Shown here in pieces: positions 18,216-26,505 of a DNA stretch of 64,000 nucleotides. This DNA is from Tannerellaceae bacterium. Lineage in GTDB: Bacteria; Bacteroidota; Bacteroidia; Bacteroidales; Tannerellaceae. Where the stretch lies: positions 1 through 64,000 of the forward strand of contig JAIRRS010000152.1 of assembly GCA_031255855.1 (NCBI GenBank), given 5' to 3'. The translations under genes and the position numbers were made by a program. The notes under the pieces are model-generated. The model was not told the DNA's origin, made no database searches, and saw nothing but the letters and a program-made list of their open reading frames with translations. Each line of letters starts with the position of its first letter. Positions within the stretch are counted from its first letter, which is position 1.

Positions 18216-19196
18216 TTATATTGTGGTGCTGGGGTCTTTAACCTCCCAACCTAAAGCGCTGGCCCCTAATACGGCTGCATCACTTTCTTTCAGTTGCGAG
18301 AACAAGAGTTTCGTTTTACCGGCAAACGCATTCAGGATGTTCTTATCCAATGATTCTTTGATTGGCTTCATAATCAAATCACCGGCCTTGGTAAGCCCGC
18401 CGAACAAAATGATTGCCTCGGGGCTTGAGAAAGCTATGAAATCGGCAAAAGCTTCACCGAGCATGTGTCCTGTCGTTTCAAAGATTTCAAGGGCTATCTT
18501 GTCGTTTTTCATGGCGGCGTCGTAAACGTCCTTCGAGGTAATCTCGTCGGGGTTGAGTTCACGCAAGACACTTTCATCTTTGCGGATTGCAAGATACTCG
18601 CGGGCAGTACGCGCCACACCGGTAGCCGAAGTATATGCTTCCAGGCAACCTTCGCGGCCGCAGCCACACATGCGTCCGTTTTGACGGCGCGTGATCACAT
18701 GTCCTAATTCTCCGGCAAAGCCGTCGTGTCCATAAACCAGGTTTCCCCCAATCACAATACCGCTGCCTACGCCTGTACCCAGCGTGATGACAATGAAGTC
18801 TTTCATGCCACGCGCCGCGCCATACGTCATTTCGCCAATCGCCGCAGCATTCGCATCATTGGTCAATGTAACCGGCAGGCCGTTTAATTTTTCACTGATT
18901 AGTTGCGCCAATGGGATTTTTCCCTTCCAGGGCAGGTTTGCGGCAAATTCAATGCAGCCATTGAAATAGTTGCCGTTGGGAGCGCCGATACCAATACCCT
19001 TAATTTTACTGTGTCCGCCAGCTCGTTCGATGACAACTTCAAGCCCTTTGGCCAATTCGGCTATATAATCGCTTATATCGGCATGCTTACCAGTTTTAAT
19101 CGAACCGCTGTGCAAGATTGTTCCTCTAGCGTCTACTACACCGAAAACGGTATTAGTACCACCAAGATCGATACCTACTACATAAGGTTTCTCCAT
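18216..19196 (-). CDS. glk: ROK family glucokinase
   Basis: A 326-aa sugar kinase of the ROK family, phosphorylating glucose (or a related hexose) with ATP in the cytoplasm. The phosphate-1 motif DLGGTNTVFGVVD starts at residue 10. The catalytic base is in LTNDANAAAIGE; the adenosine-site GTGVGSGIVI follows; the ROK zinc signature is CGCGREGCLEAYTS. No N-terminal winged helix is present, so it is a kinase rather than a NagC-like repressor. A minus-strand -7 box TATATTTG lies at 19239-19246. Glucokinase is the most likely activity, but ROK substrate range is broad. Confidence 0.85.
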   Translation of the reverse strand: MEKPYVVGIDLGGTNTVFGVVDARGTILHSGSIKTGKHADISDYIAELAKGLEVVIERAGGHSKIKGIGIGAPNGNYFNGCIEFAANLPWKGKIPLAQLISEKLNGLPVTLTNDANAAAIGEMTYGAARGMKDFIVITLGTGVGSGIVIGGNLVYGHDGFAGELGHVITRRQNGRMCGCGREGCLEAYTSATGVARTAREYLAIRKDESVLRELNPDEITSKDVYDAAMKNDKIALEIFETTGHMLGEAFADFIAFSSPEAIILFGGLTKAGDLIMKPIKESLDKNILNAFAGKTKLLFSQLKESDAAVLGASALGWEVKDPSTTI

Positions 19197-19238
19197 GATT
19201 TTATATTTATGATTAATAATGATTTGTTAATTGGGGAA

Positions 19239-19246
19239 CAAATATA
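19239..19246 (-). promoter_or_regulatory. -7 box upstream of the ROK kinase gene
   Basis: Reverse complement of CAAATATA gives TATATTTG, an exact match, 43 nt before the ATG. Confidence 0.5.
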
Positions 19247-19305
19247 AGGGGAATCTGATAAGAATCAATAGAAACACCTGTTAAAGAAAGCAATTTATTC
19301 CCGGC

Positions 19306-19683
19306 TCAGACAACGGGAAGTATCTCTATCCAATAGTCGTCGGGGTCGTTGATAAAGTAGAGACCCATGTCTGTATTCTCGTAGCAAACACAATTCATAT
19401 CCTTGTGAAATTCGCGTACTTTGTCGTAATCACCTTCCACCCGGAAGCAAAGGTGGCTTTCGTTGTCTCCCAGTTCGTAAGGTTCTTTCTTGTCTTTCAA
19501 CCAGGTAAGTTCCAGAAGAAAACCTGTTTTCCTGTCGGTCAGGTAGACTAGGATAAACGAGCCGTCTGCGGCTTCTTTCCTGTGATGTTCTACCAAGCCG
19601 AGCGCCTTGTTGTAAAAGGCAATACTTTTTTCTAAATCCAGTACGTTGATGTTAAAATGATCGAATCTTCCTTTTATTTCCAT
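19306..19683 (-). CDS. VOC-fold (glyoxalase I-like) protein
   Basis: A 125-aa single-domain vicinal oxygen chelate protein. It shows the paired beta-alpha-beta-beta-beta layout: RFDHFNINVLDLEKSIAFYNKALGL, then ESHLCFRVEGDYDKVREFHKD, ending YFINDPDDYWIEILPVV. The metal ligand positions are plausibly His8 or His11, the E of LELTW, His in ESHLCF and the C-terminal Glu, the pattern of lactoylglutathione lyase (GloA). It starts 18 nt after the MBL-fold gene and is probably co-transcribed with it. Glyoxalase activity is likely but not certain. Confidence 0.82.
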   Translation of the reverse strand: MEIKGRFDHFNINVLDLEKSIAFYNKALGLVEHHRKEAADGSFILVYLTDRKTGFLLELTWLKDKKEPYELGDNESHLCFRVEGDYDKVREFHKDMNCVCYENTDMGLYFINDPDDYWIEILPVV

Positions 19684-19701
19684 ATTCTGTCGTTTTATAC
19701 G

Positions 19702-20424
19702 TTATAGTTCGATTTGTTGTCCTTTGCCGGTTAAGGCAAGTAGTTTGCAATGGTGTAATTCGGCATATTCCCTGAAGGCCGCCACCTTATTGTATGCTTC
19801 GCCAAAATGCATGGGGGCAAACAATGAAGTCCTAATACGCGCGACAAATTGTTTGGCGCCACGCATATAGTCGGTTCCCAGCCGCGGGTCGATGGGAAAC
19901 ATGGCCACGTCTAACCGTCCTGTCGCATTGGCGAGCAGCTCCAGCTCGTCCAAGTATGCTTTTTCGGCCTCTTCAACTTCTTCCTTTGTCGATTCGTCCA
20001 TCCAATGCCAATTGTTCAAGTCGCCAGCATGGAAAAGCAACTTTCCATCCACTTCCACAAGGAAAGAAACGCCCACATCCGTTGAACCAAACGCTTTCAC
20101 ACGGATGTATTCATCCGTATACCCGCCTCCTTTGTTCAAGAATAATCCGCTCTCTTCCGTCGCTTTTTTATGTTCGAGTATATCAGCAGACAAGATATAG
20201 ACGATGTTATCTTTCCCTTGCTTCCAATTCAATATATCCGGGTTGAAATGGTCGGGATGGAAATGAGATGCAAATACATACAATTTTTTCTTTCTTCTGA
20301 GAAGTTCGTCATGTACATATCCCCCGGCAGGCGATTTCCCGGAATCTTTATAATAATCGAATATAATAGCCAAATCTTCCGTTTCAACAACGTAGCAACT
20401 ATGATAAATATAAGTTAACCTCAT
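19702..20424 (-). CDS. metallo-beta-lactamase-fold hydrolase (UlaG-like)
   Basis: A 240-aa cytoplasmic MBL-fold protein. The metal motif HFHPDH spans His54, His56, Asp58 and His59; the third metal ligand histidine is probably in LFHAGDLNNWHW, and the last in PMHFGEAY. UlaG-type proteins hydrolyse lactones or phosphodiesters; the substrate is not evident. It precedes the VOC gene by 18 nt on the same strand. A glyoxalase I-like and an MBL-fold protein side by side recall glyoxalase I/II, but the motif differs from the THxHxDH of GloB. Confidence 0.82.
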   Translation of the reverse strand: MRLTYIYHSCYVVETEDLAIIFDYYKDSGKSPAGGYVHDELLRRKKKLYVFASHFHPDHFNPDILNWKQGKDNIVYILSADILEHKKATEESGLFLNKGGGYTDEYIRVKAFGSTDVGVSFLVEVDGKLLFHAGDLNNWHWMDESTKEEVEEAEKAYLDELELLANATGRLDVAMFPIDPRLGTDYMRGAKQFVARIRTSLFAPMHFGEAYNKVAAFREYAELHHCKLLALTGKGQQIEL

Positions 20425-20458
20425 AGGACATTATTTTCAGCCACAAAGGTATGAAATA

Positions 20459-22510
20459 TTATCGTACCGGAAACTCCGTCACCCGCAAGGTCGTACATCC
20501 ATAAGGAATTAACTCGATTATCTCTTCCGGCTCTAACTCTCTTTCATTCTCCATGTAATACGTAACCAAACCAACCGAGCCTTTAAACAACTGCCATTCA
20601 GGCAAACGATAAGCTTTTGTTTTTATCACCACCGGGGCCTCCCGTGCAGTCCAGGGATATACAGCCATTGACGCAGCTTTTTCGACGACGAAATGTTCCG
20701 CGATTACCCAAGGTTCCAGGTTTTTCCGGGAAAGACAATAATTCCACGGGCTATCGGAAGTGACCTCATAATACCAGTCGCCATAGTTGTTCCGCTTATC
20801 AGCCTCAAAGCTCTTTTTCTCCCATTTTTCATCCATCTTCAAGGCATAAACCAGTGGGCCGCGCTCTATTACGGCCGCGCCATCATACCAATAACCGACT
20901 TCCACCCGCATGGGAAGTTCCAGCGTCAGGATATCGCCATGCTGCCATTCACGGCTGACACGGACAATCTCCCCTTGGCGTGTTTCTATGTCTACAACTT
21001 TCCCATTCAAACGGACAACCGGGTTTGAACACCAAGACGGAATACGCAAATGGAACGGGAAAAATGCCTTCCGCACTTTCTTGTCAGTAAAGGAAAAAAC
21101 AAACCGGATACTCTCATCAAACGGGTAACCCGTCTCCTCTGAAACTGTCACCTCGATGCCATTGGCCACCCGTGCAGCCACCTTCGACGGAGCGTAGACC
21201 AACGCAGCCAAACCGTTGTCGTCTGTGGCAAACCATAGATGCCGGGTAAGCTTCGGCCAGCCTTGATGCAGGTTGGATGTACAACAAGGATAGCCGCACA
21301 ATGTGCCAAACAAGATATCCGTATCCTCGTGCGGGGTGACAAAGTTGCGAAACTTACGAGTAACCTCCACCTGGTTCACCTGCTGGTAATACTGCCTTGA
21401 TGAAAAATCATCACTGATTTGCGTAGGCAGCGCATTATAAGCAATCCGCTCAAGATGGTCGCCCCACCGGACATCCCCCGTAATTTCAAGTATTTTTTCC
21501 AGCGAAAACATCATCTCCACGGCCGTGCATAACTCGGAACCTTGTATTGGATTACCGAAACGCAGCAACTCATCGCCGCCCCATAATCCCATAGGAAAAC
21601 CAATCGTGTGGCGCATATCCCCGGCGGCTTTCCTTACGGCGTCGAGCAGCCGCGGGTCTTTATTCTGCTGATAATAAATAACAGGCTCTTTAAACCCTTG
21701 GGCAAGATTCACGCAATGCAAACTATTTTGCCTGGAAAGGTGGTTTTGATGAAGGAAAATATCCGTCCAGTCAAACGTCTGTTTATGAATCAATTCCCCC
21801 AGTTCGAGCAGGAATTTCTCACCTGTGATATTATATAGCCAGTAGACTACCATGAGATTGTCGCCTCCCCGCTGTTCGCCCCAAAACGTCCATTTACCCA
21901 ACGGATTCCGGGGTAACTGTTCTAGCTGGTATCTGAAATAATTCGTAAGGAAAGGAATCACCCGGTGGTCTCCCGTTGCCGAATAGTATTGCTGCATGAT
22001 TTTCAGCATCACCATCTTCGGCCACCAGTCGTGCGCATTATCCCGTTGCAAGCCAGGCTCGTGGCTCCTGTCGGTGTCGGGGCCAAAATATCCGCTTGGT
22101 TTCTGTGAGGCGAGCGTCCATTCAATCCAGGGTTGTACCTTCTCAATCAAAGCTTTATCGTTTAAAATATACGCCAACGGAAGAAGCCCGTCAATCCAGT
22201 ACGGCCCCCGTTCCCAGACATCCCCGTCGCCCCCGAGCCAACCGTTCCGGCTACCCATCACCTTTTCATAGACGGTATCCAGATGACCGGTCATGCCTGT
22301 TGCCATCCGTTTTAGTTGCTCTTCAAGCCATCCGGCAGGTTTTATAGCCCCTACAGGCAACGCCATATAAGGTTTTACAAGCAGTGGATGCCGGTTGTTT
22401 ACATAATTTCCATTGACTGATACATTGTTTGTCACAGGAGGATCTGATGCAAAAACCGCTAATCCCGCAAATAATAAAAGTGTGATAAAAAAACTTCTAT
22501 GTGCCATCAT
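20459..22510 (-). CDS. secreted GH127 family glycoside hydrolase (beta-L-arabinofuranosidase type)
   Basis: A 683-aa exported protein with a signal peptide (SFFITLLLFAGLAVFAS). It has the DUF1680/GH127 alpha-alpha barrel: VGAIKPAGWLEEQLKRMATG, GDVWERGPYWIDGLLPLAY, SELCTAVEMMFSLEKILEITGD with the active-site Glu, and CGYPCCTSNLHQGWPKL with the cysteines of the zinc-binding catalytic site. C-terminal beta-sandwich domains follow. GH127 enzymes cleave beta-L-arabinofuranosides from plant glycoproteins and pectins; related members have other activities. No SusC/SusD pair is adjacent, so it is not in a standard polysaccharide utilisation locus. Confidence 0.88.
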   Translation of the reverse strand: MMAHRSFFITLLLFAGLAVFASDPPVTNNVSVNGNYVNNRHPLLVKPYMALPVGAIKPAGWLEEQLKRMATGMTGHLDTVYEKVMGSRNGWLGGDGDVWERGPYWIDGLLPLAYILNDKALIEKVQPWIEWTLASQKPSGYFGPDTDRSHEPGLQRDNAHDWWPKMVMLKIMQQYYSATGDHRVIPFLTNYFRYQLEQLPRNPLGKWTFWGEQRGGDNLMVVYWLYNITGEKFLLELGELIHKQTFDWTDIFLHQNHLSRQNSLHCVNLAQGFKEPVIYYQQNKDPRLLDAVRKAAGDMRHTIGFPMGLWGGDELLRFGNPIQGSELCTAVEMMFSLEKILEITGDVRWGDHLERIAYNALPTQISDDFSSRQYYQQVNQVEVTRKFRNFVTPHEDTDILFGTLCGYPCCTSNLHQGWPKLTRHLWFATDDNGLAALVYAPSKVAARVANGIEVTVSEETGYPFDESIRFVFSFTDKKVRKAFFPFHLRIPSWCSNPVVRLNGKVVDIETRQGEIVRVSREWQHGDILTLELPMRVEVGYWYDGAAVIERGPLVYALKMDEKWEKKSFEADKRNNYGDWYYEVTSDSPWNYCLSRKNLEPWVIAEHFVVEKAASMAVYPWTAREAPVVIKTKAYRLPEWQLFKGSVGLVTYYMENERELEPEEIIELIPYGCTTLRVTEFPVR

Positions 22511-22576
22511 GGTAACGAATTGTTGTTAAAGTTGTAAATATATACAAAAAACGAAACTGTAAACAGCTATTTTTCT

Positions 22577-22584
22577 ACTTTTGT
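22577..22584 (+). promoter_or_regulatory. -7 box of metY
   Basis: TACTTTTG, an exact TAnnTTTG match 36 nt before the ATG. No SAM riboswitch core was seen in the short leader. Confidence 0.5.
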
Positions 22585-22620
22585 AAACTTATTAATAAAA
22601 AAGAGTAAAAAAAGATTGAC

Positions 22621-23913
22621 ATGAGCAAAAAAATGAAAAGAGAAACCCTGTGTATACAGGCAGGCTGGAAACCCAAGAAAGGCGAGCCGCGGATAGTACC
22701 CATTATCCAAAGTACAACGTTCAAGTACGAGACAAGCGAACAGATGGCGCGCCTCTTTGACCTGGAAGATAGCGGATACTTCTATACCCGCCTGCAAAAC
22801 CCCACGAACGACGCGGTAGCCTCGAAAATAGCCGAACTGGAAGGAGGCGTGGCCGGTATGCTCACCTCGTCGGGGCAGGCAGCCAGTTTCTTTGCCATTC
22901 TCAATATTTGTGGTGCGGGAGACCACTTTATCAGTGCGGCAAGCATATACGGGGGGACATACAACCTATTTGCCGTCACGATGAAGAAACTGGGGATAGA
23001 CTGCACGTTTGTAGACCAGGATGCCCCAGCCGAAGATATCGCCCGCGAATTCCGCCCCAATACCAAACTATTGTTTGGCGAGACCCTGTCGAATCCCGGC
23101 GTGGCTGTCCTCGACATCGAGAAGTTTGCCGCCATTGCCCATAACAACGGGGTTCCCCTTGTTATAGACAATACGTTCGCCACTCCGATAAATTGCCGGC
23201 CGTTTGAATGGGGAGCCGATATCGTTATCCACTCAACTACCAAATACATGGACGGGCATGCCGCGGCAGTCGGCGGGTGCATCGTAGACAGCGGAAATTT
23301 CGACTGGGACGCCCAAGCCGCTAAATATCCCGGACTTTGCGAACCCGACCCTTCTTACCACGGGCTTACCTATACCAAGGCATTCGGCAAAGGGGCATTT
23401 ATCACCAAGGCGACTGCCCAACTGATGCGTGACCTTGGCTCTATCCAGTCGCCACAGAACGCATTCCTCCTCAACATCGGGCTTGAGACCCTCCACCTGC
23501 GTATGCCACGCCATTGCCAGAACGCCCTTGCAGTAGCCCAATGGCTCCGGACAAACGGCAAGGTAGCTTGGGTGAACTATCCTGAGCTAGAGGGCAATAA
23601 ATATTACGACCTGGCGAAAAAATACCTGCCCAATGGCTCTTGCGGCGTACTGTCGTTCGGGCTGAAAGGCGGACGTGATGTAGCCACCCGTTTTATGGAC
23701 AGCCTTGAATTGGCCGCCATCGTTACCCACGTAGCCGATGCCCGTACCTCGGTACTTCATCCGGCCAGCCATACCCATCGGCAGCTATCCGACGAACAAC
23801 TCCTCGAAGCAGGCGTAGCCCCAGACCTAATCCGTCTCTCAGTAGGCATTGAAAACATAGACGATATCATTGCCGATCTCAGCCAGGCGCTCGATAGGTG
23901 TCTGGTGTTGTGA
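22621..23913 (+). CDS. metY: O-acetylhomoserine sulfhydrylase MetY
   Basis: A 430-aa PLP enzyme of the Cys/Met metabolism family, condensing O-acetylhomoserine with sulfide to homocysteine. PLP-lysine is Lys208 in IHSTTKYMDGH. The N-terminus RETLCIQAGWKPKKGEPRIVPIIQSTTFKYE and the family-specific insertion around CEPDPSYHGLTYTKAFG separate MetY from cystathionine gamma-synthase. It has its own promoter and ends facing fusA2, with a strong hairpin between them. Alternative name: O-acetylhomoserine aminocarboxypropyltransferase. Confidence 0.94.
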   Translation: MSKKMKRETLCIQAGWKPKKGEPRIVPIIQSTTFKYETSEQMARLFDLEDSGYFYTRLQNPTNDAVASKIAELEGGVAGMLTSSGQAASFFAILNICGAGDHFISAASIYGGTYNLFAVTMKKLGIDCTFVDQDAPAEDIAREFRPNTKLLFGETLSNPGVAVLDIEKFAAIAHNNGVPLVIDNTFATPINCRPFEWGADIVIHSTTKYMDGHAAAVGGCIVDSGNFDWDAQAAKYPGLCEPDPSYHGLTYTKAFGKGAFITKATAQLMRDLGSIQSPQNAFLLNIGLETLHLRMPRHCQNALAVAQWLRTNGKVAWVNYPELEGNKYYDLAKKYLPNGSCGVLSFGLKGGRDVATRFMDSLELAAIVTHVADARTSVLHPASHTHRQLSDEQLLEAGVAPDLIRLSVGIENIDDIIADLSQALDRCLVL

Positions 23914-23962
23914 ATCCGGGAGGCATAGGCGGGAGTTTGGAGGTTAACCAGATAAAAAAGAC

Positions 23963-23991
23963 GTAGAGACAAGGTATTGCCTTGTCTCTAC
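23963..23991. repeat. REP-like perfect hairpin between metY and the EF-G2 gene
   Basis: GTAGAGACAAGG, loop TATTG, CCTTGTCTCTAC: a perfect 12-bp stem between convergent genes. The GTAGAGAC/GTCTCTAC ends resemble short palindromes dispersed in many Bacteroidetes and cyanobacterial genomes (from general knowledge, unchecked). It may act as a bidirectional terminator, although the following bases are only A/T-rich. Confidence 0.75.
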
Positions 23992-24017
23992 AAATATTTA
24001 TATCTATATGGATTTTA

Positions 24018-26174
24018 TTAATCTTCTTCCTGGCTTTCCGCGTAAGCTTTCAGTAGTTTTTCCTGTACATCAGCCGGAACAAGCTCGTAGGCCGAGAATT
24101 TCATTATAAATGAAGCCCGTCCACCGGCGATTGAGCTTAGGGAGGTAGAGTAAGACGACATCTCTTTCAAAGGAACCCTGGCCGAAAGCTTTTCGTACCC
24201 TTTTTCACTATTCATTCCCATAATAACGGCACGACGACCTTGCAAATCGCTCATCACATCACCCAGATAATCGGCTGGGACAGATACTTCCACGTCATAA
24301 ATCGGCTCAAGTATCTTTGGGCCTGCTTCCTTAAAGGCCATGCTGAAAGCATTACGCCCGGCAAGCATGAAGGAAATTTCATTACTGTCTACCGGGTGCA
24401 TCTTTCCATCATAAACAATGATACGCACGTCGCGGGCATACGAACCGGTCAAAGGGCCTTGTTCCATACGTGCCATAACCCCTTTCAGGATTGCGGGAAG
24501 GAAGCGTGCGTCGATGGCTCCGCCAACAATAGAGTTGATAAATTCCAGCTTTCCGCCCCATTCCAAATTGTGAACTTGTGTATCGCGCATGGAAATCTTA
24601 AATTCCTGGCCGCCGAATTTGTATATTTCCTTAGCCGGTACTCCCTCTATATAAGGTTCTACAATCATGTGTACTTCGCCAAATTGCCCTGCACCCCCTG
24701 ATTGTTTCTTATGCCTATAGTCGGCACGTGAAGTCTTGGTGATTGTTTCACGATAAGGAATTTTCGGTTCAAGGTATTCGATGGCCAACTTTTCATTGTT
24801 TTCAAGTCTCCATTTCAATGTACGAAGATGGAATTCTCCTTGTCCGGAAACGATCGTCTGCTTCAATTCTTTTGACTGTTCGATAACCCATGTTGGGTCT
24901 TCTTCGCGCATACGGTTGAGCAATTCTCCGAGTTTTTCCGAATCAGACTCATTCACAGACTTAATGGCGCGACGATATTTTGGATTCGGATATTTGATAA
25001 AGTCGAATGTATAATCGGCGCCTTTACCGTTCAGCGTATTGCCGCGGCGTACATCTTTCAATTTTACAGTGGAACCGATGTCGCCTGCTGCCATTTCGGT
25101 TACCTGGTTGCGCGTTTGCCCTGCCACAACAAAAAGCTGGGCGACACGTTCTTTCGATCCACGGTCTGCATTTAGCAGGTCGTCACCTTCTTTTACGGTT
25201 CCTGATATCACTTTAAAATAAGAGACCTGCCCGATATGTTGTTCTATGGTAGTTTTAAAGAAGAATATACTGGTAGGCCCGTTTGCATCCGGGGCTATAT
25301 TTTTTCCGTCGGTCGTTTTGAAATGAGGCATCCTGTCTACTGTGGGGACTACATTTCCAAGGAATTCCAATGTGCGGCGGACGCACATGTCTTTTTCTGC
25401 GCAAACACAAAATACCGGGAACATACCACGCTGTATTAATCCCGCACTGATACCTGCCCGCATGTCGTCTTCACTCAGTGTGCCTTCTTCGAAGAATTTT
25501 TCCATCAAGGCATCATCGTTTTCAGCGGCTGCTTCCACCAATGCGGTATGCAATTCCTGCGCCTTTTCTATTTCATCGGCCGGAATATCCAGTACTTCGG
25601 GAACACCTCCTTCAGGTTTCCATTTGTACATCTTCATTTTCAGGACGTCTACCACGGCATTAAACGAAGGGCCTGTATTAACAGGATATTGCACCGGCAC
25701 CACTTTGCTGCCGTACGATTCTTTCAACTGGGCTATAATCCCGTCGTAATCGGCCTTTTCCTGGTCTAATTGATTGATAATGAATATAATCGGTTTGTTG
25801 AATTGTTCAGTATAGCGGAATTGGTTTATCGTACCTACTTCCACTCCATACTGGGCATTGATAACCATCAAAGCTGTATCTGTCACATTTAAAGCCGATA
25901 CAGCGCCACCAATAAAGTCGTCGGATCCCGGACAGTCGATGAAATTCAGCTTCCTGTTTTGCCATTCGACACTAAAAACGGTTGAGAACACTGAGTATCC
26001 ATACTCTTTCTCAACCGGGAAATAGTCACTTACTGTATTTTTTCCTTCAACAGTACCGCGACGTTTTATAACTCCACCCTCGTAAAGCATGGCTTCAGCG
26101 AGAGTGGTTTTCCCAGAGCCAGAACTTCCCAAGATGGCAATGTTCTTAATTTCGTTTGTTTGGTAAACCTTCAT
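24018..26174 (-). CDS. fusA2: EF-G paralogue (EF-G2 type) with altered GTPase centre
   Basis: A 718-aa translation factor with all EF-G domains: GTPase domain to about 280, then domains II-V, including domain IV (RETITKTSRADYRHKKQSGGAGQFGEV, near 470). The GTPase motifs are not those of canonical EF-G. The P-loop is GSSGSGKT (16-23), switch I RGITI is replaced by YGYSV, G3 DxPGH is DCPGS so the catalytic His is Ser84, and G4 NKxD is NQLD (134-137). In Bacteroides thetaiotaomicron a paralogue lacking GTPase activity supports translation during carbon starvation and gut colonisation; this gene is probably its counterpart. It diverges from hemW, with repeat copy 3 between them. Confidence 0.92.
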   Translation of the reverse strand: MKVYQTNEIKNIAILGSSGSGKTTLAEAMLYEGGVIKRRGTVEGKNTVSDYFPVEKEYGYSVFSTVFSVEWQNRKLNFIDCPGSDDFIGGAVSALNVTDTALMVINAQYGVEVGTINQFRYTEQFNKPIIFIINQLDQEKADYDGIIAQLKESYGSKVVPVQYPVNTGPSFNAVVDVLKMKMYKWKPEGGVPEVLDIPADEIEKAQELHTALVEAAAENDDALMEKFFEEGTLSEDDMRAGISAGLIQRGMFPVFCVCAEKDMCVRRTLEFLGNVVPTVDRMPHFKTTDGKNIAPDANGPTSIFFFKTTIEQHIGQVSYFKVISGTVKEGDDLLNADRGSKERVAQLFVVAGQTRNQVTEMAAGDIGSTVKLKDVRRGNTLNGKGADYTFDFIKYPNPKYRRAIKSVNESDSEKLGELLNRMREEDPTWVIEQSKELKQTIVSGQGEFHLRTLKWRLENNEKLAIEYLEPKIPYRETITKTSRADYRHKKQSGGAGQFGEVHMIVEPYIEGVPAKEIYKFGGQEFKISMRDTQVHNLEWGGKLEFINSIVGGAIDARFLPAILKGVMARMEQGPLTGSYARDVRIIVYDGKMHPVDSNEISFMLAGRNAFSMAFKEAGPKILEPIYDVEVSVPADYLGDVMSDLQGRRAVIMGMNSEKGYEKLSARVPLKEMSSYSTSLSSIAGGRASFIMKFSAYELVPADVQEKLLKAYAESQEED

Positions 26175-26345
26175 GATATCAGGATTTAAAAGGGTTTATA
26201 ATATAATAACTGATTAACATTTTTCACAAGGCCGCAAATTATAGAATGTGTGTGAGAAAACCAATTAAACGAATCTGTTAAAGAACATACTTTTCCTGCA
26301 TTTTTGTTTTTTTGCAATCTCTGGAACTTGGTAATTCTGATGTGT

Positions 26346-26433
26346 ATATTCATCTGGATGAAACAGGGAAAACATCCAGATGATTTTTGGAGATCATCCC
26401 AATGAAACTGGGGAAACATCCAGATGAATTTTC
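26346..26433 (+). repeat. 88-nt intergenic palindromic repeat, copy 3
   Basis: First half is a perfect hairpin, TCATCTGGATG, 12-nt loop, CATCCAGATGA; the same arms in copy 1 are TCATTGGGATG/CATCCCAATGA, so both sides changed together. It ends 22 nt before the -7 box of hemW and lies between the divergent EF-G2 and hemW genes. Confidence 0.9.
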
Positions 26434-26437
26434 TAAA

Positions 26438-26463
26438 TTGAAAATGATTATTGTATACCTTTG
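26438..26463 (+). promoter_or_regulatory. promoter of hemW
   Basis: Exact -7 box TACCTTTG at 26456-26463, with TTG at 26438-26440 (spacing 15, rather short). It overlaps the TTG codon at 26461, which supports the downstream ATG 26506 as the start. Confidence 0.5.
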
Positions 26464-26505
26464 TGGCCTGAATATTTAGATGTATATAGTGACTATTTAA
26501 CGTAT

